Below are positions 28,315 to 41,500 of a DNA stretch of 64,000 nt, in pieces. The notes below the pieces were generated by a model. It saw only the letters and a program-made list of their open reading frames with translations. It was not told where the DNA came from and did not search any database. The DNA is from Atrichornis clamosus. Lineage: Eukaryota; Chordata; Aves; Passeriformes; Menuridae. The DNA is taken from NCBI GenBank assembly GCA_013400975.1, contig WBMZ01006406.1:62001-126000 (forward strand), written 5' to 3'. Numbering within the stretch: the first letter of the stretch is position 1; each line of letters opens with the position of its first letter. Position numbers and translations under genes: made by a program.

Positions 28315-28338
28315 ATTACTTCACATTTGTGAAGTAAT
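28315..28338. repeat. Perfect inverted repeat, 10-bp arms and 4-base loop
   Basis: ATTACTTCAC at 28315-28324 and GTGAAGTAAT at 28329-28338 are exact reverse complements around ATTT. Either strand could form a compact hairpin. No gene context is visible. Confidence 0.95.
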
Positions 28339-30414
28339 TTTGCTTGGTATGCTCATGCTCATTCATGTAGCTTTGCCGAGTTCTGGAAGGTGCTGCTTGC
28401 ATTTCCTAGATTTAACTGACCTAACCAAATGTACACTACCTGCACATTTTGCCATTTTCCCTTTTACAGAGACTTCAACTTGTAGCACACGAGTCTAACC
28501 TGAACACCCGAGGGCTCCCTGCTGTCAGCCTGTGGAAATTTGACACTTCATTCCTTCTCTGTTTTGTGTCTCCAGACAGTTCCTACCACAGAAGAGCAGT
28601 TCCCCTGTCACTTCAGGAATATTTAGCTTCCTAAAGAGCCTCTTACGATGAACCCTAGCAAAGGCTATCTGAGTCCAATAAATTCTGCCAATGTGCTCCT
28701 CTTTGCCCTGTCAGACAGTACTGATTAGCTGCTGTGGTAGAGCTGCTCTAGAAAAAACAATGTTTGCTGTGTTGGTGGTACTTTCAAGCACCTAAAACAG
28801 CAGTAGTTACCACTCCCCATTTACCACAGCTACTTGACGTGACATTTAGGAGACTGACAAAAAGCAGCTATGTGCAGTATTTCATGTATCTACTGTACCA
28901 TCTCCCAGGAAACACATTCTGGACTTCCCAGCAGTGGTTCTGAATTCTTCTCTGTGTTCAGGTAACTCCCACAATTTAGGATTCAATTAAGGATACTTAA
29001 TTTACTTGTTTTCTGGTTTAATTATGCTTAGTGCTAGTTTTTAACAGGATGTGCCTATATTAGGCTAGACACACTAGAAAGTACTAAGGCTATGCAGGGT
29101 GCAAAGATACAGCTGTTCTCTTCAGTCACACACACTGGATTTAATCTAGTAGAGGTTGTTAGAAAGCTATCATTCTGCGGGGAGAATTCAGTCAGCAGTT
29201 CTTTCACTTTCCCTTTAGAAAGCACTGAGATGAATATAAAAATCAAGGCATATTATGCTAAAAACTACCATTCAGTAATGGGTGTAGAATTAAATTTGAT
29301 TAGAGTCTTATTGGCGTACAATGCAAAAGTGTGTAAATGGCAAAAACTAAAATCTGTTTATTTGTGGTTGGCAAATAGAAGTGCATGTAATACTAGACAC
29401 AAACAGCATGCAAGTTTACAAGCATAGCAAATGTTCAGACAAAGGCAAAGTTACTTCAAGTAATTTCTGTTATTCTAACAATCCACACGTGAATGCCTCC
29501 GTAGCACGTTAAAAAGAGTAGAAAAATAACTTTATGTGAAGTATTTGGTTATAAAACACATACAAAATCAGTCACATTTTTTGTTTATTCTCCTAAAACA
29601 CCATCTTACAAAAATTAATACTGTCTCATCTGAGCTATTTCTCACTAAAAGGACGAGTGGCCCTCTTTATCCCACAAACAAATAACATCATAGATAAACA
29701 CACACTAAGTAAGCAGACTCTTAGACACTCCACGTTTTTAAACCCAGGAGCCACTGCTTATTAATGACAATAACTAAATACCATTAGAGGGTGTCTCCGG
29801 AGATTTTCCTGGCACTATGACCCAAACAGAACTTCTTTAGAATGCTGATCCCCATGAGAAGATACAAGCCTGTGTGCTCACAGCTGGGCTCCCAAATCCT
29901 GGCCCGAGCACCTGAACTTCTGTTTCAGAGGTATGGGGGCAGAAAGGACTGGCAGCCACACTGAATCCATGGGAGCAAACTCTTGCCCTAAATTATGGAG
30001 GGTCTACAGTCACCCACTAATATAAATCCACAAATGAGACACAGTATCATCTTAGTGGTATGAATAGTCCTGCTTAATTCCAGCAAATTGAATGAGGTGA
30101 TGGATGTTCATAAAGTACAATTTAGAGGACTACTTCATTTAGGTTTCCATCAGCAATTTCCCTTTAGGTGAGTAGAACAGGGGTTTAAAAGTTTAACCCT
30201 GGTTTGAACATTGTTCACATATATTTTGCCTTCACAGTTCCATATAGTGTTCATTCTTAACATACTTCAAATATTTGTAGATCTATCTTTTAAAAAGGCC
30301 AAAATACAAAGCCATTAGAACACACCTGTTGAGAGATGCTTCAAAAAACTGGCTGATGTTCAAAAGCAGAAATACACCAATTTTCACAGTAATAAAATGC
30401 AGGCCTTTATTTAC

Positions 30415-30433
30415 AAAAAAAAAAAAAAAAAAA
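30415..30433 (+). repeat. Poly-A tract (A19)
   Basis: An uninterrupted run of 19 A follows TTTATTTAC. No flanking target-site duplication or retrogene body was recognised. Shorter A or T runs of 10-14 occur elsewhere (for example 9296-9308 and 41935-41947) and are ordinary for this AT-rich DNA. Confidence 0.9.
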
Positions 30434-32802
30434 GACCAATATCTATCTTGCAGGTGCTATCAGAACAGGGATTATTTCTTCTTTCTGTAATAAACTTAAG
30501 CAAACAAAATTTAAATGAAAAACCATTTGCAACTAGGTTACAGAGATTTTAATGTAATATGGAATATTGTGAGTTCATTGCCTGCTATTTTCAGCTCAGG
30601 ATTAGATGTATTTGTGCTAAGGTTGTCCTTACAGCCCTGTAGGAAGTTTAATATTCTTTCATTTCTGTAATAAATCAGCTGTTCTCTGCCTGCATGTAAA
30701 ATGTTACATACTTGTAAAACAGCATCTGGTAGCAAGAGGGGATGTGATTGACATACAAGTCAATCACAATCAAAATTTGCTGTTGTTCAAAATCCCATTT
30801 CATTATACAGCTTTAGGCATCTCACTGCAAAAATATGACTAAAGATGTGCTTGCATTATTCTCTCCATGCTACACTATTGACAATAACTGTTAGGATTAT
30901 TTTATGAAGTGATTCGGACAAACCAGTGAAGCATTCTCTTTCCTCACTAAAAATAATGCAGTTCCCACTTGTCCTTGTATCAGTTGCCTTGTATTTCTGA
31001 AGTCAAACTGGAATAATACCAGAAAATGGGAATAGTATCCAAAAATTTATCAAATGCTGTCAACAAACAGCATTCCTCATACGGGCCATGGCCTTTTACA
31101 GATTTCAGGGCAACTCTTCAGCCTCAGCATCTGCAGCTGTGCTCAAAATCCATCACAAAAAAAACATTAACAAAGACTGACTCGGGAATAGATTTAAGTA
31201 GCCAAGTGAAATTCATTGATTTGACTCACCTACTCCCATAAACATAAATCCATAATAAAGCACAGACACTCATCAGTCTGCCTGCAAAATTCACCTCAGT
31301 ACTGACACTTGTGAAACAAGCAGAGATCCCCAGAGAAAGACACACACGTGGTGAGATTTTAGGTGTCCTCTGCCTCATCTGTCCACAGGCCCGAGGATAG
31401 AAAACACATTGGCCAAGGTCAAAGGTGAAACGGTGTTTTCCAAAAAAAGATAGAAGACAAAAAAACCTAACCAAATATGTGTTTCTGTACAAATACTGAG
31501 AAGGTTAAAAAAGACCTGGGGAAGTTAGAACACTTAGTTCTAAGTATGTTTTCAGGCATGTGAAATACTTGGAGGAAAGAGAGAATTATTGGTACTTTAG
31601 TACCTGGATATAAAGGATTAAAAAAAAAAGTGATAACCCATGTCAATAGAGGAATCATGCTAAGGAATCATATCACAAATAGCTTCGAATCAAGTCAGAG
31701 CTCGGTGAAATGTACCGATGAATAAAATAGAACCTCTACAAAACTCTAAGTCGTGTTCAAATACAGGAAAAATATATTATTAAGGACAATCTCATCTCTT
31801 TCATTTGGTAACAGTGACCCTGTTGTGCCCAGAGAAACTAGAATGATTGCTGAGAAACCAGCAGTAATGCTAGGGTTTAGTTATTTCAGACATGCTGTGT
31901 TACAAATCTGATCTGTAGATTGTACGTCATGCAGTGACTGGAGAGGGGACCAACTAAAAGCCACCTTGTGACACAGTCACAGTAATTTCCAGGCCCTCAC
32001 CAAGAATATTATTACCTAAAAGACAGTCTGTAAGAGGGACCCTAATATTGTAAGATTTAACATCTCTAAGGTAGACAAAAGTTAAAAAAACAATCCACTT
32101 GATTTTAAAAGGGTGATCTAACTAAAACCAAAAGCTTAGTAAAATGACATTTCAAAAGTGAAGTATGTGGAAGTTACATAAGCATAGCATACTACAAGGT
32201 GAGCACATACTCACCTCAAAAAAAATCTGCTGAAAGGCTAACAGCAAAAAAGCCGTTGTGTTGAAATGGCAGATTAAGAGAGGGTATTAGCAACAACAAC
32301 ATCAAAAAAAATCATGGCATATGCATATCAGTATAACAGTAAGAAATATAAATCATGGCAGATCAGTTGTAAAAAACACAGTATGACAGAGTTTAAGGAC
32401 CAAGTTGCAGCATTGCAATAATCCTCAACACACCTCCTTTATCATTACATCAGGAGCAGGACAGCTGCCAAAGTCTGTGGGATCAAGCTGGACTATCCTC
32501 AGAAAACACAGTGACTGTACAAAAAACAGATGAATCTTTGTGCACATTTAGTACAGAAAATCGTTGGGAGGTTTCCACAGATGACAGGGTGATGCAGCTG
32601 AAAATGCGACCAAAAATAAACTGACATTTTACTGCACAATAAATTGAAATAGTGAACTGCAAGAACTAAGACAAGCCAGAATTCACCCACCAATTCAAAA
32701 GAAATTCAAGGATAAAATAATTACACTAATCACTATGATATACACTCAAATACTTTGAAACCTGACCAGCATCAAAAAAACAAATGACAGCACAAATGAC
32801 AC

Positions 32803-32821
32803 AGCTTCTTATTAAGAAGCT
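32803..32821. repeat. Quasi-palindrome, 9-bp arms around one base
   Basis: AGCTTCTTA and TAAGAAGCT flank a single T. It is probably incidental; a similar short one (GTAGCTTC-TG-GAAGCTAC) lies at 42614-42631. Confidence 0.9.
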
Positions 32822-35800
32822 TTGAACACAGGGTCCAGTACAAGTAACATCCATCTAATGTGGGCTGGTAGGTAGGAGCTATAATAAAGGACCAGAGTAA
32901 CAGGCAAATGGGCAATTACTGTGTCAAGTATCCTGGACTAAGGGTTAAGGAGAGTTTTTTTAAGAAAATTTGTACTTCACAAAGCTATTGAAACTTTATG
33001 TAGGACTCAAATAATGGCTGGGAGACCTTTACAACTAATTCTTAATTAAAAAAATCTAGACATCTATTAAAATTATATCCGTGGAGAGACTGACTTGTAA
33101 AATGTAAAATCAAAATTTGCACATACGGAGAATAAAACCCAGCTTTCCAGACTCTCAGTCCCACCTCTCTCACCTGGGATTTTCAAAGGTTAACAGAACT
33201 GGGCACCAGTGGGTAATTCTCTAAATACTGGAATTGAATATTTTCTGACGTGGTTCAGTGACAAAGGTAGCTCCAGCTATTCCACCAACAACTTCCTCCA
33301 AGTCACTTTGCTATTTCAAGGTAAAATTGATTCCTGGAGTGGTGTTATTTTTCTGCTTGAACACTGTAATTATACCAATCCCAAATTGCTCTTCAAGTTT
33401 AAAATAGACACATTGTTTTTCTTTTGCCACTGCTGTTCCCCTACCTTGAAAACCCTTCCAGCCCTTATTCATCCCACTCCAACAGGTATTTGATAGGTGA
33501 CAACATGACAGACACCTCACGCAAATACCCTTTTAAAGTTTGTGATGTGGAAGTTTCTGATGTCTCCAGGCAGCAAAGGTGTATGAACTCACCCTTTTTC
33601 CAAGCAAAGGGAAGACTGGATGTTAGGGGATGCCCCAGGGAAGGCTGAAGTAGGAGCTCAAAGGAAGAAGGAGATGGGTGGAGGGACATGGTGTTCAGAA
33701 GCCTCCTTGGAAGTTCTGCTTCTGTTTCTCACAGGCTCTCTCCCTCCACAGCCAAGCTGTGCCCCATTCAGGAGCCAGCTCTTTTCCTTTTCCCCTTAAA
33801 GCTTCCCCACCAACCCACACAAGGTCCAGGAGCTCAAAGCAAGCTTGTGGCTTTGTACAGCATGTCCTTACAAGCTTTTCAAGTAGGAGTGAAGGAAAGA
33901 ATAAAGAGTGTGGGGAGAGAGCAGGGAGTAAGTGGAAAAGCAGGAAAATGAAGAGAGGACTCCAAGCACTTGTGGAGACACAAAGGAATTCAAGGAAGCA
34001 GATGACTGCAGCTGTGCAGTTTAACACAGCAGTGTGAAATACTGCACTGAGACTCAGGTATGGTGGCTGTTTTCTGCTTCTGCCTTGTAGCAGGTTCTCC
34101 TTCGGAAGGGCACTGCGTTAATCACCATCAGGCACAAAAGCCTCAGGGACTCACTAAAGCACTGCAGTTTTATAAATCTAAACAAAAGTGCATAGTGTGT
34201 CCCGCATACACTTCAAAGGAAAAAGAAATTACAGATGGATCTTTAAATCTGTTGTAAAAACCAAGTAGAAAACAAGTGATATACTCACTCTTTCCAAAAC
34301 CAACCCTTCAGAGCGCCCATCTCCACTTCAATCACTATTTCCTTAAACAGACCCTTAGGGGAAGTGAAACAAACTGATTTAGGCTCGTTTTAAAGCTACA
34401 TCATAAACACCTAAAAGTCATCCTGTGTGCTCAGATTTGGAGAAATGCCTCGTGTCTGTGGGTCCCAGTGACCTCTGTGTGAGCCCATGCCCTTTCTGCA
34501 GCGTTCTGCACCTCCTCCTGCCAGCTATGTGCAGACCACTTTCCTGCCTCAGGAGCCAGGAGATTCCCAACCCTTCCTAGTCATGCCTGCCCACCCTTCA
34601 GCCGTAAACACAGTCCTGGAAGAAGAAACGTCTCCGCTGTTGTGAGGCCGTTCAGGACACTGAGGGCACGGAGGGCAGTGCATGCATTTCCTGCCCAGGC
34701 ATGTTAGGCAGCTCATAATTAAACCTTCTGCTGCAAACTTTTTGAATATTTTTGTATTAACTTCTTCAAGATAGTTTTTGAGTGGCTCTACTTACAGAGT
34801 ACCATTGTGACTTCCAGAAGAAACATTAATTTAATATGCTATGCTAGTACTTCTCTTACAACAGTAAGAGCAAAGAAAAAGCTTTATAATGCAGAAGAAA
34901 TCTGGATTTAGCAATTAAACCGTCATTTGTGTTTCATTTAGCAGCATGAGAATTCTGCCAACATCTTCAGAAGACTTTTAATATATCTGCATTAATGCAC
35001 AGCCCATAACCCACCAGTGTTTTCATTTACTAAGCACCCTAGTGCAGCTATAGTTGCTGTATCAGCTGGTGCATGGGGAAAACATTCCCTTGGTTTGACT
35101 TGGATTCCCCAGTCAGCTTCAAGGAAATAAAACAGAAGCAGCTCCAAATTCCAACCTAAGAAGAGCTCTAATACATTGCACTTGTTGTTAATCAGAAGCA
35201 CACAGATCTTTCAAACAACATTTAGCCTTCAGTGACCCAACATTACTGTTCAGAGAACCAAGAGTAAAACATTAAGCAATTCTTATGGGAAAACAAGAGC
35301 CTTTCAAAATACAGGGATGACTCTAATTCATCTCTTTTTCATGCTTTAAAAACTACTTGGAAAGTAAAAAGGAATGATGCAGTGTTCCCTTTAAAGCAGA
35401 AAGGCAGCATGACAGTTCCTATCAGCCAGCTACACAAAGGGCCCCATGTCCAGGGTCTCTGAACAAGCCAAAGCATTAAGTTAAAAAAAAGTCTTAGGGA
35501 GAGTTTTGCTCAGAACGACGTTCTCAGGAGGTTGATATTGCCTCATTATACGAACATACATTCAAGGATGCATAATATAAAGATTAGCTCAAAGTATGTG
35601 TTCCCTGTCAACGTGCACTAGGAATTCATCCTGCCTGCAGAGATGCAGGAGCAAACCTGCTCTAAGGAGCTCTGCACATAGACACAACCTGCATTTTATT
35701 GGAACAACTAGGACTGCCCAAATCATGCAGCTTTTCCAGAGCAGCCCTCTTAAAATTGATTCCTTATTACCAACCTCTCTTCTGTTAACTTCCCATACAT

Positions 35801-38429
35801 TTGTGAGTGATAATGGTTTCCTGCCCTGAGTCACAAACTTATTCTTTTAAAACATTTTACATCTCTTTCCTACCAAACTTCAGCAGTCAGGAAACCTGAG
35901 CTCTCCCACATGACTCACGCAGCTAACACTAAAAAAATAACATTCCTCATTTTTTTTGTATTTGGAATTAAACATCAAGACAGAGAAATCACATTATTGA
36001 TCAACAATACTGAAAAAATAATACAAATGAAAATTTAATTTATTTGGCATTAGGATCCACACTCCCAACATTGCAAGATCAGTAATTAAAGCAGAGAGCA
36101 AATTATTTGTTTTGAAGAATTTTCCCACATCTAGAATTAGTCAGGGCTCACGTCTCCTTCAAATGTGTTGCGAGTTGTTATAAAGAAGAAAAAAGCAGAA
36201 GGGCCAGACTGCGATCCCCTCACTTAGATTGGTTAACGACAATCAGTGGTGTTTCCTTAAACTCCTGTGAGTAACTCGTCTCCACAGGAGCCAAGGACAT
36301 CATCACTGTCTAGGTCTGAAGACAATGAACACTGAGAAAGTAGACTAGAAAAAAAAATAACCCTTGCAGACCAACCAAGCTCCCGCACATGCAAGTCTCT
36401 TCCTCCTGCCCGGGGAACACAGACTAAGGAAGAGCATGTCATGGACAGGAACCAGCACGTGCCAGCCAGCAGCACCTGTGCTGGGACAGCAGAGACCCCG
36501 GGAGATGCACAAAGACTTGGCACTTGAAAAGGGCTCTCCTAGGTAACGTGAGGTCTGTCACGTACCTGTGAGCGCTGCTAATGATTCCCTTCTCCAGAGG
36601 GAACCTGTGCTTCGTCTGACAAAGCACCAGGGAGGCTTTGATGCCCTTTTTGTTCTAGGAAAAGGTGAAGACAGACCCTTTAGCTCTTTTCCCTGTGCCT
36701 GGGACACTGTTCTAAAAACATTTCTTAGAAAATCAGCTCTTAAGTCCTGGACTCTGCCTGAGAAAGGTAACTAGAGAGAGACAGCCTGTTGAGTGGCTTT
36801 GGCCGTGTAGTTTTTATTAAATCTGTTATTTTCAAAGTAGGTAGAGCTATGATCTAAAGTTTATCACCACTGTTCCAAATCAGTGTCTGAACTACCCAGT
36901 TATCCGCTCTCTTTTTCAAATAACTGGATTTGTTTCATTCATTCAGCTGATGAAATGTTTGAATTTCAGTGTAACCAAAAGTAAACACATTTCTCTGTGA
37001 CTGTGGTTTGCTTGTTTGTTCTTAACCATGTCAGCTTCCAAAAGAAACTGCAGTGCAAAGCTACTCTCCAAGATCCCTGATGGCAGCAATACTTCTGGCT
37101 GCAAACTACTGTTAACAGTGAAATGCAGGCATAAATCCTGAGCAGCAAAAGGGGAGCTGCTAGCGGTCAGGAAGGGAGGAGAAAGGTGGGAATGAGCAGT
37201 GCCAGGAGGCTTACAGCATCCCACGGGAGTTCCAGGGAAAGAGGACTGAGCCTTCAGCCAGACCCTGCTGCTGACACAAGATAAACAAAAGTCCATGTAC
37301 TGTCTGCAAAGCTTTCAGGAAAATTAGCAGAGTCGATAATGAGAAAGAAACTCTTATCAAGGAGGAGAATTTACTGATCTTTTCCACTCCAGGCTGCAGC
37401 TTCACAGTTACTTTAAAGTGACCTAATTACAGACTGTTGAAAAAGACTGTCTGGATTTTCTCTCTCTCCCTTGCCCTGGTGCTAGACCTGATACTAAGCA
37501 CACTGAGCAGGATCTGGGGTTTCACACAGGGCTCTGATTCAACCAAAAAGTCATTTTTCTGCTGTTTTAAAATTCTTATCAAGTCAGTTCTAGGCTGGAT
37601 CAGTTCCTCCCTTTGGCTCAGCCCAAGCACCTCAAGGGAACATGAGATTAAACGAGGTATGAAACCCCATCTGGAGCAGAACTCAGCTCCACCTAGAGAG
37701 ACAGAAAAACCCTGGGTCCTGGGCAACCCTCCACTTTTACAGCAACTCCCTGGGCTTCTTAAGAAGTCCCACCCACGGCTACTTCCCAAGTTTTCCATCC
37801 TGCTCAGGTTTCTTCCCACAGCAGCAGGCTCCAAGGCAGAATGGCCGTGTGTGCCCACCAGACTGCAAACAAGCAGCTCCAACGTATGCAATGTGTGGTG
37901 ATGACAGACCTCAGACTTCCAGGAACATGACACAGCTCAGCCAGGCGTCGGGAAAGAACATTTGGCTATCAGTATTCCATAAATAGCCAATTTGCAAAAA
38001 AGCTGTTCAAGCTTTAGAAATCTGTCACTTTTCTATTTTCAGTTCTTTATCTCATTATTTTATATAAATCTCCAGAACAGACCTCATACTGTTAAGATTT
38101 AAAATGGATGTCTTTGCCGTTTTTGGCTAGAAGACCATTTGCTTCCCAGATACAAATGGTCAGAAATTAATCTGTGTGATAAATGAAAAGAGGGATCAAA
38201 TGGCAGCAGTTCCAGTTCTGCAAATCAATTAGTAATCACTCAAAAATGAAATAAGAATATCTTTATAAGCAGAATTGCCATTTACATTTGCCTGCAAATA
38301 AGCAGTTTATTTATTTTCAGAACCTGCTCTGACAAGCAATCTTTGAAGCTCCTCTTTGTTGTTTCTCAATGACACGAAAGAGTCTCAGGAATTGCCAGGC
38401 CCTTGTCCTTGCTTAGCTGCTTAAAAGTC

Positions 38430-38590
38430 ACACCTTCCTCAGGAAGGAACTCTTCCCTGTTCAGGGTGGTGAGGGCCTGGCACAGGCTGCCCAGAGCAGC
38501 TGTGGATGTCTCATCCCTGGAAGTGTCCAAGGCCAAGTTGGACAGAACTTGGAGCAACCTGGGCTAGTGGAAGGTGTCCCTATGGACGTG
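38430..38590 (+). mobile_element. CR1 LINE fragment, 3' part (longer copy)
   Basis: The block reads CTTCCTCAGGAAGGAAC, then GGTGGTGAGGGCCTGGCACA, GGCTGCCCAGAGCAGCTGTG, TCATCCCTGGAAGTGTCCAA, GGCCAAGTTGGACAG and GGAGCAACCTGGGCTAGTGG, ending GAAGGTGTCCCT. It is co-linear with the CR1 3' region and overlaps in content with the fragment at 23036. It is 5'-truncated, as usual for CR1, and lacks the terminal octamers. A minus-strand open frame across it (38366-38557) is an antisense shadow of the repeat, not a gene. Confidence 0.9.
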
Positions 38591-41500
38591 CCACTGAATA
38601 CTAAGAACTGAGCCTTGCAGAGAAAGGCTTAGGAACTTACTTAAGTCCAATGTTGCAGAGTTTATCTATTCATTTCCTAAGCTGTAAGTCTGGTAACTTA
38701 CTACCTTACTTGTATTTGTCAAGAACACTGAAATCCCTGAAAATATTTCAGCATTTTCTTGGATCATTGTTGCCATGAATATGTCACACTATTCAGGTGC
38801 ACTCAGATCTAGTTTGGACTCGTCAGTACTCTCATAATTTATTAGATAGAAAGTGATTTATCCTGTAAGCATAGAACACTTATAAACAAAGCCTGAATGA
38901 AAGATGATTTTTCACTTTATGAATTTCAGTATGATTTGGTGTAGGATGGTGAATAATAGCAGTAATTACAGCACGTCTTAATCTCATCTAAACCAGCTTC
39001 TTGGGCTTCACAGAGAACAAACAAAAATGTTATAAAAGATCATTTAACAAAATGGGGTTTGAGATTGACAACATACAGTCCCTAACAGCAGCTTTACTGA
39101 AAAGAGCAATCGATTACTCTTAACAGAAGAGAAAGTAGTATTTTTCCACATTTCTTAAATGCCAGGAATTATTCTTCCCCTTTTCCTTTCCTATTAAAAT
39201 AAAGGTCAAGTGAGTGACTCAAAGAAAACTAATGCTGTCAATATTGACCTCCATAGGTCTGAAATGATGGCTCGTACCACTGAATCCTTGAAAACATGGT
39301 TGGAAGAAGTAAGTGGAAAAGTTTTCTACACTACTGTAGAATTTTCTAACGGTGTGTGCACCTTGTGAAGTCTTAAATATCTGCCAGACAGTATAGACAG
39401 AAGTGATTTACAACAAACAACTTCTGTTCAAAACTCACTTGCACTGAGCTGACTGATTTTCATTAAACATGATTACTTAGCCATGAATTAAAATAAGAAC
39501 TCTCTGCCTTTTCGGTTTGAAACTCAATTTATCACAGAGTGTCTCTTTTACACTTGATGACAAATGACAAGATCATTTCTTTCTGGTTTTTTATGTAAGT
39601 AACTACAGTTAACAGATATTTGCTGCAACATTTCATTACCCAGGTTAACATGCAGCATGGAATATCCTAGCAGTATGTTTATAGAAAACAGAACTTTTTA
39701 AATGTCAGAGTTGAAAGAGATAATTGGAATAAGATGAGTGAAAAATTCATGTGTTCCTTCTTCCTGAGGACAAAGCCATTGTTTTCTTCAATGGGAAATG
39801 AAGAGGAAAGTAGGAAAACAGCTTTGCACATGAAGATGTGTAGAGGCCTAATTTACAAAAATAATGCAGAACAGTTAATTCCATTAACCTCTGCCAAAAA
39901 GCAGCTTAGGTAGGATTCTTACAAATCTTCAGCCTCACAGAAATCCAGAGCTCCTAAGAGGGCTGGATGAGAAACCCTGGACTGCTTGTAAACAGTGTAT
40001 TCCCCAGTGGAGCTCTTAGCAGTCTAAATGCACCCCTGGGGAGTCTATAATTGATTATGCTGCTGCCAGGGGCTGAATAAACAAACAAAGGAGCAGACAT
40101 GGTCACAGTTCCATTTATCATGCTCTAAAATTCTCTGCTGTCATATCTGCCCAATTAGTAAGTAAATGAGTACACAGTGCAGTCCCCCCCATGCAGAGAT
40201 GAAAGCAAAGCAGCATTACCTACTTTTATGGAATCAGGGAGAGACACTCTCACTCTGCCACCCAAAGGTCACAGAATTCTTGCACCACCACAAGGGAAAG
40301 GCAAGCAAAATGAACCTCATAAACATGTAGGAAAAGTGGTTTGGATTTATCATTCAAGCGAGACTTCGGTTCGTACAAAAAGAAATAAGACTTTTTCAGT
40401 TTAAAACGTTACTGAATGTCAGCAGTACAAAGCAGCATCACGTTAAGAGCTGTTTATTGATAACATGCTGATTAACCATCAAACAGAAAAAAATATCAAC
40501 CAGAAAAAATCCCAAGCTTGTAATATACTGCAATAAATGCAACTGACTTCAGTGGGAATCCTAGAAAAAATCTAATACAGGGTATAGTTCAAGCTGTAAG
40601 CCTAGAGAAAGAGCCTTCGTGCTATTTAATTGAGAAAACTGCTCTCACTCTGAAATAACTTCCATGAAAGTTAATAAAAGACTTGCCAGTGTTTGTCCTG
40701 GGAATTGGGTGGTGCCTGAGCTTTGTTTCACTGTCAGAGGCCATTAGTCCTCTCTCCTTGTGTTTTCTCATGTGCCAGGAAAGGGGGATGGGGAAAGGAA
40801 GAGAGTAATTCTGCTGAGCCAAAAAAAAAAAAACTATCTGAAAAACTGAATCCCATAACAAATATCTCTGAAATTCTACGATCCCCATTAATAACTCCCC
40901 CTGGAGAATTTTAAAACATCTGAGGACAGGTCAGAATAAGGGTTAGTGATAACAAAACTACCTAACCCATGGTGCATGACTATCACGGATATAGGTCACT
41001 AACATTTTTAAGCATGAGACACTGTAATATTTGTTACTTAATTACATTTCAGGAGAAATGTGGATGAATGGGAGCAGCATCTTTAAGATTCTGCCCCACA
41101 GTTCTAATTAGTCTGGCACACTTACATTTAGGAGAAAAAAAATTGCAAGAAAACCTGAAAATGATGCTGAGGGGAATGATTATATAAAAAATGGAATTGA
41201 GGGGGGGAAAGATACTAGAGTTACCTTGAAATAGGATAAGCAATTAATGTTGGCTTCAGGGTATTTTACATAAAGCATAGGAAGTATAGCAGAATTATTT
41301 CACTAAACTGACGTGAGCTGACAGATTGCATTCAGTTGCAGATACTGCATTTTACAGAAAATAAAGAAAAAGGTAAAATAATCTAGGAAAAAGAAAATTA
41401 GAAGAAATATTGTTAAAAAATTACCTATGATGTGTTCAATCAGTTGAATTTAGGAAAAGATGGACAGAAACGACAGAACAATTATCAATAACAAATGGGA

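Larger units (their letters stand above)
23120..38429. other. Non-coding DNA between the two CR1 fragments
   Basis: AT-rich sequence with the poly-A tracts at 27765 and 30415, the hairpin at 28315 and the quasi-palindrome at 32803. Overlapping open frames on both strands at about 37427-37933 (154 and 168 codons) have no recognisable domain. Probably LRRTM3 intron 2. Confidence 0.5.

Noticed and set aside
38366..38557. Minus-strand open frame of 63 codons
   Set aside because: It is the reverse complement of a CR1 fragment.
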